The notes under the pieces: generated by a model
What the model was told of the DNA's origin: nothing
The model's database searches: none
The model's input: only the letters and a program-made list of their open reading frames with translations
Position numbers and translations under genes: made by a program
Shown here: positions 9,601 through 15,994 of the stretch, one piece after another
Layout: every line of letters starts with the position of its first letter
How positions within the stretch are numbered: position 1 is the stretch's first letter
NCBI GenBank assembly: GCA_012517355.1
Contig: JAAYVD010000079.1
Span: forward strand, 1 to 35,020
Source of the DNA: Candidatus Rifleibacteriota bacterium
GTDB taxonomy: Bacteria; Muiribacteriota; Ozemobacteria; Ozemobacterales; Ozemobacteraceae
Direction: 5' to 3'
Length of the DNA stretch: 35,020 nt

Positions 9601-9984
9601 GGCAGCACCACGGCGGTCATCGACCTGCCCGAGGCCCTGCGCGACAGCAACATGATGATCGAGGTCTCGGCCGGGCCCCTGGTGCGGTCGCAGGCCTACT
9701 ACCCGCACTCGCTGTCCGTGCAGACAATCGAGAACTACGGCCAGGTGCGGGTCGCCCACGCCGAGACGGGGGCGCCCCTGCCCAAGGTCTACGTCAAGGT
9801 CTACGCGAAGCAGAAGGACGGCCAGGTCGTCTTCTACAAGGACGGCTACACCGACCTGCGGGGCAAGTTCGACTACGCCTCGCTCAGCACCAACCAGCTC
9901 GACCAGGCCGAGCGGTTCGCCATCCTGGTGATGAGCGAGAAGAACGGCTCCCTGGTCCGGGAGGCCGCCCCGCCCCAACGCTGA
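3628..9984 (+). CDS. Giant exported alpha-2-macroglobulin-like protein, no thioester motif
   Basis: A 2118-residue protein with a classical signal peptide (MKMKTLLVVCFCLLPLLAARA, cleavage expected before GEI), hence periplasmic or surface-exposed. After a helical N-terminal region, residues about 430-700 show macroglobulin-type beta-sandwich features: a LDLPGVYVIEL strand pair near 503, then PDATIWLGGHEYTADDKG near 550, as in bacterial A2M MG domains. A low-complexity linker with a run of prolines and a Met/Lys/Ala-rich stretch spans about 1335-1400, followed by an acidic patch. The C-terminus (about 2038-2118) reads as another MG/carboxypeptidase-regulatory-like domain. No CxEQ thioester was found by eye, so covalent protease trapping is not expected. 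AAGGAGG (3616-3622) precedes the ATG, which overlaps the STAS stop. Exact role unknown. Confidence 0.8.
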   Translation: MKMKTLLVVCFCLLPLLAARAGEIGFDESFSLAEDRQVPLRQLIPGTEDYYYYHCLYWQNQGQGAKVKDLFDQWVNRYGYTGRAQEIQNRQAMLDWPAAPEAGRQHLQNKLNLTFSHQKKLLKPVSKHPTALPPQTLAWEALERRALAEFRDLSGFTPAAWPALLAKGTSLDPDRRRHLLRQMIRPEGDNLARLVVDDLKYENSGGFGSHQVHANLLLTQLEECRRLLPELINDTNYVEAVVRKLQPGADVDWRNDRGEKEAYLGRLWKFVQTLPPVHNSLKAHVLYHWLAHDRGQGVYDRARFLEYLKLPRPVRYMNPKYLGRREMRDHVADLAANYHHLTQLPVVGDDEPLVRDCLREFLKPAEDAREFQEYVESNWLKDLLAETKIVGGIGNLEKWFSLLEPGRVKEIKERIELDFQPTCREVVGVRDPITFDVAVKNVTQLIVKIYRINTRAWYRARLEEVGTDLDLDGLVANEEKVYSYTQPEYLRHVEHFEFPQLDLPGVYVIELIGNGRSSRALVRKGRLGFMQRLGAAGHVFTVFDEDNAQVPDATIWLGGHEYTADDKGEITVPYSTQPGQVKFVLARGEFASLQTFTHQGENYDLTAGFFVDREALAEGAKATVLVRPWLTVNGVPIDLKLLQETALVIATVDRDGVAATKEVPGFALANDKETPYEFKVPEKLTRITFTLRGKVENLSRGRKEDFSTSRTIPLNGIHAGDKIEDLLVRHADGQYLVELVGKTGEPKADRPVTCEFKHRDFTRTVVTTLQTDATGRVRLGSLPGIEWVRLEGPEKTSRTWSPVRDTCAWPRAIHGLTGEPIRIPLFAGAVREGLPVAALFEIRNGAYANSYTDQVKVADGFLVIDDLPAGDFELVLYPDTTVIPIRLTRGAKIGSWLVSRDRFLQARSVQPLHIDRVERDDQTRKVKLHLANTAAGTRVHVLATRFQTPPTAWDTLGFCDRPELAVTRLTRPLSRYLSGRAIGDEYRYILERKYARIFPGNMLQRPSLLLNPWSLRKTETGTQDAKTGDRWDRVAEPCPEPSDEMRGGAGPGQGAGGEEDFSQFDFLPEPSLLVANLRPDADGFVEIPGDKLGARQQIQVVAVDLRGAVFREISLPLATDSSKDLRMAGSLDPAQHFSEQRNISLVTKGQAFTIADIRTTKLEVYDSLAAVYRLLSTLNPDPALVEFGFILNWPKLSTAEKRTLYSKYACHELSFFLFRKDPEFFTSVIKPYLKNKKDKTFLDHWLLEDDLQGYLHPWAYGRLNAVERILLARRLQGEGPVTTRAIKDLYDLIPPDPERFNRLFDTAVKGSALETDDRLGFDKAQQAAKPALPQRPKMAMAPPPPPPAPAALPMGMGSALGGPTGTRARAMLEKKKAGRPMMAAKTAVAKDEASSLMENEEAFDKGADDFEMDAMDADSARREVARQLFRQVEKTEEWVENNYWHLPIERQVADLIAVNGFWNDYAAAPAGQPFLSTRVAEAAGSFPEMMFALAVLDLPFTAADHTIVFEKNAMRLTPSTDVIVFHKEIEPVTAIEKTQTILTGQNFFAHSDRYRYENNERFDKFVTEEFQTHRVYGCQVVLTNPTSTRRKVDVLLQIPAGALPVLNGFYTKSTHVAIEPFSTQTVEYHFYFPEAGSFPHYPVHVAENGKLIAANAPFTFTVVDEPTRFDTTSWDYVSQNGTDEDVLKFLADHNIGRLDLDLLAFRLRDAGMFRKVTDLLRARHVYHDTVWSYSVQHGDLATLREYLPHTGFADRCGTTLISPPLTLDPVARHQYQHREYWPLVNARVYQLGQKRKILNEQFSAQYLALLADLRYRAALTDTDRMAAVYYLLLQDRVEEALRFFDQVKDPAVVQTLQYDYFKAYLAFSQEKVGEAVAIAKAHAEEPVDRWRNLFRDILSQAEELAGKGPAVTDEESRDQKQNQLAATEPGLELAVENRKISLRYQNIATCTIRFYQMDLELLFSRNPFVKEVGSQFAVIHPNATMAVPLPAGSTTAVIDLPEALRDSNMMIEVSAGPLVRSQAYYPHSLSVQTIENYGQVRVAHAETGAPLPKVYVKVYAKQKDGQVVFYKDGYTDLRGKFDYASLSTNQLDQAERFAILVMSEKNGSLVREAAPPQR

Positions 9985-10017
9985 TCAAGCGGGCTTCTCC
10001 CGTCCCCGGTCCTTCCC

Positions 10018-10049
10018 GATCCCCCGCCCCCGGGCGGGGGATCCTTCTT
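10018..10049 (+). terminator. Terminator hairpin after the macroglobulin-like gene
   Basis: A perfect 12-bp stem (GATCCCCCGCCC at 10018-10029 and its complement at 10032-10043) with a 2-nt CC centre is followed by CTTCTT. It starts 33 nt after the stop codon of the giant gene and marks the end of the FHA-STAS-macroglobulin operon. The T-run is imperfect but the stem is very stable. Confidence 0.8.
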
Positions 10050-10131
10050 GGGCCAGCACCAGCCTGGCGGAGGCGCATTCTTTCCGCCCGGAGCGCGCCG
10101 GGGTCAGGACCACCCGGGAATTCCCCGCGGT

Positions 10132-10602
10132 TCAGTCGGTGAACCCGTGATACACCTTGCTGCACTTGATCCCACCGGAGGAACTGAAGGACGGTTCATC
10201 GACCAGGTTCCGGAACACGGGAAGGAGGAAGGACCAATGGTCGAACACCGTGTGGTTCCCGCCCTGGCAGAAGACGGTGATCTCGGGCTTCCCGTCAGGC
10301 CCCGCCGCCTTGCAGGCGAAGGAGCCCGAATACGTGTCCCGGCCGGCGGCCGGGCACACGAGCGCGTCGGCCTTCAGATAGTCGGGAACGAGCAGGGAAA
10401 GGTCGGTGATGGTGCCCGGGTGGTCAAGGTTGTACATCTCGATGGCCGAGGCGATGGACCGGAGGTTCCACCCGCACCGCTGAAGCGGTTCCTGACCGCG
10501 CCGTTCGATCGACATCCCCACCATGATCAGGACGGGGAACCCCAGGAAAAGGGCGACCAGGACGAGACCTCCGACCCCAACCCGTTCCTTCGCTTCAGGC
10601 AT
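10132..10602 (-). CDS. Pseudopilin-like single-pass membrane protein
   Basis: A 156-residue protein with one N-terminal transmembrane helix (about residues 11-32) followed by CGWNLRSIASAIEMYNLDHP and later YLKADALVCPAAG. This arrangement of a long N-terminal helix, a 'C..NL..I..A...Y...' continuation and a small globular domain with paired Cys resembles type II secretion/type IV pilus minor pseudopilins. The canonical prepilin peptidase site (Gly before Phe/Met-x3-Glu) is not seen, so it may be a membrane-retained relative rather than a processed pilin. AGGGAG lies 7 nt before the ATG. It is a single gene, with no other pilus genes nearby. Confidence 0.65.
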   Translation of the reverse strand: MPEAKERVGVGGLVLVALFLGFPVLIMVGMSIERRGQEPLQRCGWNLRSIASAIEMYNLDHPGTITDLSLLVPDYLKADALVCPAAGRDTYSGSFACKAAGPDGKPEITVFCQGGNHTVFDHWSFLLPVFRNLVDEPSFSSSGGIKCSKVYHGFTD

Positions 10603-10937
10603 CTGGATTCTCCCTCAGGAAAGCATGGGCGGTTCCGCCCCGGGGCAACATACCACAACTCCCCCCCGAAAGCCTGGCCGCGGGGCTGGCCCCAGGGCAT
10701 GCCCATGAATGGCGCCCCATCGGAGACTGGTTCCCAGCAAAGTCCCAGGACGGGGGAGATGGTGTTGCGGGTTCCGGGGGACCTCCTAGGGGCGACCGGA
10801 ATCCCGAGGGCCAGGTCCCACATCGACCACGCGGTGGGGGAACCGAGGCGCTCGCCCTGGGTCTGGCCCTGGCCCGGGGCCCGTCTCTTCGACCTGATCC
10901 CGGGGCTGCGAACCTGGTCCCGGAGGGTGGTCCGCGG
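10603..10937. other. Gap between two minus-strand genes, no gene seen
   Basis: This 335-bp stretch separates the HAD phosphatase stop from the pseudopilin-like start. Open frames here are Pro/Arg-rich shadows without a ribosome site or recognisable motif. It presumably holds the 3' untranslated part of the HAD gene and the promoter of the pseudopilin-like gene; no clear promoter hexamers or T-tailed hairpin could be picked out. Confidence 0.5.
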
Positions 10938-11540
10938 TCAGGCGCGGGGGCGGCGGAAGGGGCGGAAGTGGGCTTCGGTGGCCAGGGCGAGCATCTCGCG
11001 GTCGCCGCGGCTGTCGCCGTAGGCGTGGATGTGGTCCCCCGCGCGGAGGGGGAAGCGCTCGCGGATGCGGCGGACCTTTTCGGGGCCGATGCAGTTGGCA
11101 CCGGCGAACCGGCCGGTCACCACACCGTCCGTCATCTCGACGGCGGTTCCCAGCAGGTGGATGCCCTGTTCCCGGCACCAGGGCTCGAGGTAGAACTCGA
11201 AGGTGGCCGACACCACCGCGACGACGTGCCCCTGGTCGCGGTGCCAGGCCAGCCGGCGGCGTCCCGCGGGCCGCACCATGCCGGGCAGGACATCGCGGGC
11301 GAACTCCCGCCCGGCAGCCAGCAACCGCCCGGCGGGCCACCCCTGGAAGAATTCCGTGAAGATGGCCTCCTTGGCGGTGTGCGGCGAGGCCAGCCCCGCC
11401 CCGTAGCCGAGCACCCAGGGCAGTTGCCGCAGGCCCCCCCGGGCCAGGCGGGGCCAGCCGACCGTCTCGACGAGGAACCGGAAGAAGCTGTCCTTCCAGG
11501 TCAGCGTCCCGTCGAAATCGAAAAACGCGTACGTCGTCAT
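10938..11540 (-). CDS. HAD-superfamily subfamily IB phosphatase (SerB-like)
   Basis: A 200-residue cytosolic phosphohydrolase. Motif I is FFDFDGTLT with the nucleophile Asp8 and acid/base Asp10. Motif II is the Ser/Thr segment VVAVVSATFEFY, the conserved Lys of motif III lies in GPEKVRRI, and motif IV is YGDSRGDREML. This motif set and length match the HAD-IB family (SerB/CicA-type). The substrate could be a phosphoserine-like or lysophospholipid-like phosphate monoester and cannot be settled from sequence alone. No good Shine-Dalgarno site is seen before the ATG at 11540. The gene diverges from SUI1 across the palindromic-repeat region. Confidence 0.88.
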   Translation of the reverse strand: MTTYAFFDFDGTLTWKDSFFRFLVETVGWPRLARGGLRQLPWVLGYGAGLASPHTAKEAIFTEFFQGWPAGRLLAAGREFARDVLPGMVRPAGRRRLAWHRDQGHVVAVVSATFEFYLEPWCREQGIHLLGTAVEMTDGVVTGRFAGANCIGPEKVRRIRERFPLRAGDHIHAYGDSRGDREMLALATEAHFRPFRRPRA

Positions 11541-11700
11541 GCAAAACCGGGAACAATGTAACGGATCGGACCGGGCAGGGCAATCGGAATCATCCGACCG
11601 GCATCATCCGATCTGTCGAACCCTGCCTGGAACAGGGCAAGGGGGATCAGGCCGCGGATGAACGGGTGGAAGCGGATCGAGCGGTTCGGCATTCGGGTGG

Positions 11701-11862
11701 GCCCCTTTGCGATGCGCGCAACTGGCGTTTCGCGCCGCCATCCGTGGCGGCAAAGGGGCACTTCCGGCATCGTGTCGGTCGGCCCCTTTGCGATGCGCGC
11801 AACTGGCGTTTCGCGCCGCCATCCGTGGCAGCAAAGGGGTATGGCCGACATCGTGTCGGTCG
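11701..11862 (+). repeat. Two tandem 81-bp palindromic repeat units
   Basis: Units at 11701-11781 and 11782-11862 are direct repeats with only about six differences. Each unit begins GCCCCTTTGC and carries its inverse, GCAAAGGGG, about 40 bp later (a perfect 10-bp pair in unit 1: 11701-11710 with 11750-11759). Each ends with a hairpin, CCGACA-TCG-TGTCGG in unit 2 (11845-11859), with one change in unit 1. So each unit can fold as two successive stem-loops. The 81-bp period is a multiple of three and the units are open in several frames, but there is no start signal or protein logic, so they are read as non-coding. Related sequence occurs at 2292-2343 and inside the SUI1 gene. Confidence 0.85.
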
Positions 11863-11881
11863 GGTCTCCTGGGGAATGGCC

Positions 11882-11908
11882 TTGGCCGTGCGGAATCAAT
11901 GGTAGAAT
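11882..11908 (+). promoter_or_regulatory. Possible promoter of the SUI1 gene
   Basis: TTGGCC (11882-11887) and TAGAAT (11903-11908) resemble -35 and -10 hexamers with a short 15-bp spacer. The -10 box ends 6 nt before the ATG at 11915 and no Shine-Dalgarno site lies between, so transcription would begin at or very near the start codon and the mRNA would be leaderless. The spacer is short of the usual 17 bp, so this is tentative. Confidence 0.35.
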
Positions 11909-11914
11909 GGTCGC

Positions 11915-12355
11915 ATGGGGAACGAGCGATCGCGACTGGTCTACACCACCGACGACGGCCGGATCTGCCCCGAGTGCGGGAAGCCTGCGGCCGGCTGCGT
12001 CTGCCGCCGGGGGCGCCGGGCCGCCCCCGCGCCCGGTGAGCGCACTTCGGAACGCGATACGGGCGGTTCCCACCGTCCTCCGTGCCGGCAAGGGGGCACT
12101 GCCGGCGCCGGGGCGGCCGGCACCGCGCGGGTGCGGCGGGAGACGAAGGGGCGGGGCGGCAAGACGGTGACCACGGTTTCCGACCTCGCCCTCGACGAGG
12201 CCCGGTTGGCCGCCTTGGCCGCCGCCCTGAAGAAGCGGTGCGGATGTGGCGGCTCGGTCAAGGACGGGATCATCGTCATCCAGGGCGACCACGCCGACGT
12301 CATCGTCCAGGAGCTGCAGAAGCAGGGCTTCCCCGCCAAGCGCGCCGGCGGCTGA
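11915..12355 (+). CDS. SUI1/eIF1-family translation factor (YciH-like) with expanded linker
   Basis: A 146-residue protein. Residues 18-33 form the short Cys-rich knuckle common in bacterial SUI1 proteins (CPECG then CVC). Residues about 72-142 are the SUI1 domain: VRRETKGRGGKTVTTV, CGCGGSVKDG and the closing IIVIQGDHADVIVQEL match eIF1/YciH closely. eIF1 family members bind the small ribosomal subunit and influence start-site selection; the bacterial members are less well understood. The linker between the knuckle and the domain (about residues 34-70) is Gly/Ala/Arg-rich and longer than usual, and DNA coding for residues 47-65 is related to the palindromic repeat just upstream. The ATG at 11915 has no clear ribosome site. 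Confidence 0.9.
   Translation: MGNERSRLVYTTDDGRICPECGKPAAGCVCRRGRRAAPAPGERTSERDTGGSHRPPCRQGGTAGAGAAGTARVRRETKGRGGKTVTTVSDLALDEARLAALAAALKKRCGCGGSVKDGIIVIQGDHADVIVQELQKQGFPAKRAGG
12054..12110 (+). repeat. Diverged palindromic-repeat copy inside the SUI1 coding sequence
   Basis: These 57 bases align without gaps to 11716-11772 of tandem unit 1 with 44 identities. The core, 12079-12106 against 11741-11768, has 25 of 28 identical. The segment lies wholly in the SUI1 linker and keeps the reading frame. It is more diverged than the tandem units are from each other, as expected for an older event constrained by coding. Confidence 0.6.
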
Positions 12356-12681
12356 CGGCCCGCGGAGGCAGGGACCGACCCGCCCCCCGATGATGGCGAC
12401 GGCAGGCCAGGTGCCACGGTCAGGGCGGATCGGGCCCTGGCACCAGGGATGGCCCCCGATGGCAGGGATGGCCCAGGTTGGCTTCCTTCGCCCCGATCGC
12501 GCCGGCGGAAAGAGGAAGCCGCTCCGGCGGGGATGCCGGGCTTGGCTCGGCCCGGGGCGCGGTCTTCCCTCGAGGCACGGTCTCACCTCGGAGCAAAGGA
12601 TCGTGGTAGCATCAGGGACAGGAGAGGGAAAGCACCGACGGCGACGTGGGCCACCCCGGCCACGCCCACAGGAGGAAGCAG
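12356..12681. other. Gap between SUI1 and the propeller gene, hairpin but no gene
   Basis: No gene was recognised in this 326-bp stretch. An imperfect inverted repeat at 12407-12447 (CCAGGTGCCA with TGGCACCAGG, one mismatch, and an inner CAGGGC/GCCCTG pair) lies 52 bp after the SUI1 stop and may help end its transcript, although it lacks a T-run. The promoter of the propeller gene should lie in the last 100 bp, but no convincing hexamer pair was seen. Confidence 0.45.
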
Positions 12682-15213
12682 ATGCCCGGAACTCGTTCCG
12701 ACCGGTTGCCGTTCCTGGCGGCCATGATGGTGTTCTGCCTGCTGCACGCGCTTCCCGCGCTGGCCGGCGGGTCGTGCTGGCAGGTGGTCAACCAGGGAAG
12801 CGGTTTGCCCAGCAACAAGACCACCGCGTTCGCGACTTCCGGGAAGCAGATGGCCGTGGGAACCGATGTCGGAATCGGGCTCTACGACCCCGTGACCGCC
12901 CTGTGGGCCCCGCTGCCCCTTCCCGACCAGGTCGCCTCCTGCGAGATCCGCGACCTCGCCTACGACGGCAACCACCAGCTCTGGGTGGCCACCCCGCACG
13001 GGATCGCCCACGTGCAGGACGGTTCCATCGAGGTGTTCGGGGTGGCCGACGGCCTGCCCAACATCGACGTGGAGCGCATCCAGGTGGCGGGCCCCGACCT
13101 GTACGTGGGCTGCTTCGGCGGGTTCATCTGCAAGGCGCTGATCCCCCAGAACGGGCGCACCACCTTCACCGCGGTCAATTACGACCCCAACGAGCGCGAG
13201 GATTCCCTGCGCCTGCGGTCGGTGGGGGTGACCGCCCTGGCCATGAAGGATGGCTCGCGGGGCTTCTTCTCGACCAAGGGGGCCGGCCTCTACGAGGTCC
13301 AGGGCAGGGCCTGCCTGCCCGCCGAGCGGTCCGGCGACCTGCCCTCCGAATGGGTCGAGACCTTCACCATCTTCGAGGGGAAGTCGCGCCAGGAATACCT
13401 GATGATCGGCACCTCGAGCGGGCTTTCGCTGATGGTCGACGGCCACGTCCGGGAAGCCGACGTGCTGCCCCAGGCCGGCCTGTGGATGACCGGCCTGGTC
13501 ACCGGCACCGCCGAGCCGATGCTGCCGGTTCCCCGCAACCTGTCCGAGAACGACCGGAAACTCCGGGAATTCCTGGGCAAGCGCTACCTGTGGATCTCGA
13601 CCAGGGAGCACGGCCTGTGGCGGTTCCAGGACGGCCGCTGGACGCAGTTCCTGCCCGAGAACAGCCAACTGCCCTCGCGCACCGTGCACCGCCTCTTCAA
13701 GGTGGGCCGCCGGATCGTGGCCTGCACCGATGCCGGGCTGGTCATCATCCCGCTGCTGCCCTTCGAATACGACGAGTTCAAGGGGCGGGGGCTGGGCAGC
13801 CGCTACATGCTGACGCTCTACCCGGGGCCGGACCTGCAGAAATACATGTGCCCGGTGAACCACATCGTCCGCGGCACCGACCTGTGGGTGGCCACCGAGA
13901 AGGGGCTCTGCCGGTTCGTCGGCGTGTCTGGGGTCTCCGAAGCCCTCATGCGGTTCAGCCCCGAGATGACCTCCGCCCGCGAAGACCCCGACAAGCCGGC
14001 CGACGAGGACGAGGCGGCCGGGGCCCGCCCCGTCGCCAAGGGCGGGGAGCGCAAGTGGCAGATCTTCAAGAAGGACCCCACGCTGCTGTTCTACACCGAC
14101 GGCGTGACCTGGCCCATCTACTCGAACGACGTCACCGCGATCGTCGTCGACCGTTCCGACCATCCCTGGATGGTCTTCGAACGGAAGCTTCTGGCCAGGC
14201 TCCGCATGGTGCCGCGCCGGAAGAAGTCCGACGAGACCGACGAGCGGCTCGAGGACCCCGCCTGGGACTACATCAACAAGAGCCAGCCCTGGCCCGGCGA
14301 CACGAAGCTGAACGCCCTGTGGATGGACGAGGACAAGCTGTTCGTGGGCACCAAGGGGTGGGGGTTCTACGTGCTCGGCAATCCCGGGTACGTGGGGCCC
14401 GACGAGGCGAAGTTCGACTGGAAGAACTACGGCGACCTGGAAGGGCTGCGGAACCTGAACGTCATCGGCTTCGCCCGCCGGCGGACGCAGCAGGGCAGCG
14501 AGATCGCCCTCCTGCACCCCGACGGCCTGACCCTCTGGAACGGCAAGGATTTCGTGCCCATCGACCTGGGCGGCCGGCGAACCTATTCCTGCATCTCGGG
14601 CGACGCGCTGGGGAACCTGTGGCTGGGCTCGGACGGCGGCCTGTTCCGGGTCACGCCCGACCTGCGGGTGGTCTCGTTCACCACCGGCAACGCCTTCCTC
14701 GAGTCCGACCGCATCACCGCGGTCGCCGCCAGCAACGACACCGCCGAGGGCGGCGGCTATGCCGTCTGGGTGGCCTGCGACCAGTCACCGGCCGGCTCGG
14801 ACCAGCCTCCCAACGTGGTCAAGCGGGGTGACAAGAAGGTCGTCCTCGAGATGGACATTGCCGGGTCTTCTCTGCATTTCTTCGACGGCCACGACTGGGA
14901 CAAATGGAAGGTCGCCGGCGTGCGCTGCATGCTGCTGGAGGGCGACTACCTCTTCCTGGGCACCAACATCCGCATGCGGCGACTGAACGTTCCGATGAAC
15001 AAGATGAAGACCGAGGACTGGCGGAACGTCACCTCGGACAAGGTCTACGGGCAGGAAGCCAGGGGGGCGGCCGACGGCCTGCCCGCCAGCCAGCTGGGCG
15101 GCCCCGACGGCGCGGACGGCGACGGGGGCGCGGCCGGAGCGGCCGACGACGGCCCGGTCGGCCAGGACGAGGGGTCGGAAAACCGCGAACTGGGGCCGGT
15201 CCCCGGAGAATGA
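12682..15213 (+). CDS. Exported beta-propeller protein with two-component-propeller-type repeats
   Basis: An 843-residue protein with an N-terminal signal peptide (about residues 1-28, ending near ALPALAGG). The body has repeated short strands of the Reg_prop type: LWVATPHGIAHVQDG, LYVGCFGGFIC, LWISTREHGLWRFQDG, LWVATEKGLCRF, LFVGTKGWGFYVLG and LWLGSDGGLFRVTP. This is the periplasmic beta-propeller sensor module found in front of hybrid histidine kinases or GGDEF proteins. Here no transmembrane anchor or kinase follows: the C-terminus is a Gly/Ala/Asp-rich low-complexity tail (from about residue 793). The ATG at 12682 follows GGAGG (12671-12675) by 6 nt. It is thus a free-standing propeller, perhaps a sensor subunit or surface binding protein; the ligand is unknown. 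Confidence 0.85.
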   Translation: MPGTRSDRLPFLAAMMVFCLLHALPALAGGSCWQVVNQGSGLPSNKTTAFATSGKQMAVGTDVGIGLYDPVTALWAPLPLPDQVASCEIRDLAYDGNHQLWVATPHGIAHVQDGSIEVFGVADGLPNIDVERIQVAGPDLYVGCFGGFICKALIPQNGRTTFTAVNYDPNEREDSLRLRSVGVTALAMKDGSRGFFSTKGAGLYEVQGRACLPAERSGDLPSEWVETFTIFEGKSRQEYLMIGTSSGLSLMVDGHVREADVLPQAGLWMTGLVTGTAEPMLPVPRNLSENDRKLREFLGKRYLWISTREHGLWRFQDGRWTQFLPENSQLPSRTVHRLFKVGRRIVACTDAGLVIIPLLPFEYDEFKGRGLGSRYMLTLYPGPDLQKYMCPVNHIVRGTDLWVATEKGLCRFVGVSGVSEALMRFSPEMTSAREDPDKPADEDEAAGARPVAKGGERKWQIFKKDPTLLFYTDGVTWPIYSNDVTAIVVDRSDHPWMVFERKLLARLRMVPRRKKSDETDERLEDPAWDYINKSQPWPGDTKLNALWMDEDKLFVGTKGWGFYVLGNPGYVGPDEAKFDWKNYGDLEGLRNLNVIGFARRRTQQGSEIALLHPDGLTLWNGKDFVPIDLGGRRTYSCISGDALGNLWLGSDGGLFRVTPDLRVVSFTTGNAFLESDRITAVAASNDTAEGGGYAVWVACDQSPAGSDQPPNVVKRGDKKVVLEMDIAGSSLHFFDGHDWDKWKVAGVRCMLLEGDYLFLGTNIRMRRLNVPMNKMKTEDWRNVTSDKVYGQEARGAADGLPASQLGGPDGADGDGGAAGAADDGPVGQDEGSENRELGPVPGE

Positions 15214-15277
15214 CGGGGAGGGCAGGCGGATGCAGATGAGAACCGGTTCCCCCCACCCCGACGGCAAGGAGCAAGCG

Positions 15278-15994
15278 ATGGAAGTGAAGGTCGTTCCCCT
15301 CGATCTCGGCATGGTAAAAGCGTTCGCGGTCACCGGCCCGGGCACCGTCGTGCTGGTGGACGCGGGACTTCCCGGCCAGGAGGAACGGATCGGCGAACGG
15401 CTGCGGCAGGCGGGCATCCGGCTCGAGGATCTGCGGCTCGTCGTCATCACGCACGCCCACTTCGACCATTTCGGCAGCGCCCGCGCGCTCAAGGAGAGGA
15501 CGGGGGCGAAGATCCTGGTCCACCGCCTCGACGCCGACGCGCTGCGCGAAGGAAGCAATGACTTTCCCGCCTCTTTCAACCTCCTCGGCGAGGTCTTCGG
15601 GGCGGTGGTCCGCTTCGGCAACCGGGTGGGGGCCCTCGGACGGGGGCCGGCCCCGGGAAACGTCGGGGTGGAACCCGACATCGTCGTCGACGGCGAGTAT
15701 GACCTGCGCCCGTTCGGCCTCGCCGGCCGCATCGTTCCCACGCCCGGCCACACCCCCGGCGGGGTCTCGGTCCTGCTCGACAGCGGCGAGGCGATCGTGG
15801 GCGACCTGATCGGCACCTTCCTGCAGCCGCGCACGCCGGCGTTGCCCCTGTGGGGGAACGACCGCCGCGAGCTGTGCCGGAGCATCCGGCGGGTCATGGC
15901 CGCCCGGCCGGCCTGGGTCCATGCCGCGCACGTGGCGCGCTTCTCCCTCGCCGACCTGGAAGCCGCCTTCCCCCGCGCCCGGGAAGCCCGGTGA
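15278..15994 (+). CDS. Metallo-beta-lactamase-fold hydrolase
   Basis: A 238-residue protein of the MBL-fold superfamily. The zinc-binding motif THAHFDH (His59, His61, Asp63, His64) is complete, the third ligand His lies in PTPGHTPGG, and the bridging Asp is probably in AIVGDLIG. The fold is shared by glyoxalase II, lactonases, sulfur dioxygenases and others; no feature chooses among them, though a small ester or thioester substrate is likely. The ATG at 15278 is preferred (AAGGAGC just upstream) over an in-frame ATG at 15230. It starts 64 nt after the propeller gene and may share its transcript. Confidence 0.88.
   Translation: MEVKVVPLDLGMVKAFAVTGPGTVVLVDAGLPGQEERIGERLRQAGIRLEDLRLVVITHAHFDHFGSARALKERTGAKILVHRLDADALREGSNDFPASFNLLGEVFGAVVRFGNRVGALGRGPAPGNVGVEPDIVVDGEYDLRPFGLAGRIVPTPGHTPGGVSVLLDSGEAIVGDLIGTFLQPRTPALPLWGNDRRELCRSIRRVMAARPAWVHAAHVARFSLADLEAAFPRAREAR

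Noticed and set aside
4279-9978. 1899-codon open frame antisense to the macroglobulin-like gene
   Set aside because: It is a GC3-driven shadow of the real gene: composed mainly of Val, Leu, Gly, Asp, Glu and Arg with no motif, signal or ribosome site.
11658-12170. Plus-strand frame encoding a 27-residue tandem repeat (GPFAMRATGVSRRHPW)
   Set aside because: The repeat arises because the 81-bp DNA unit is a multiple of three; there is no ribosome site, and the frame runs into SUI1 in the wrong phase.
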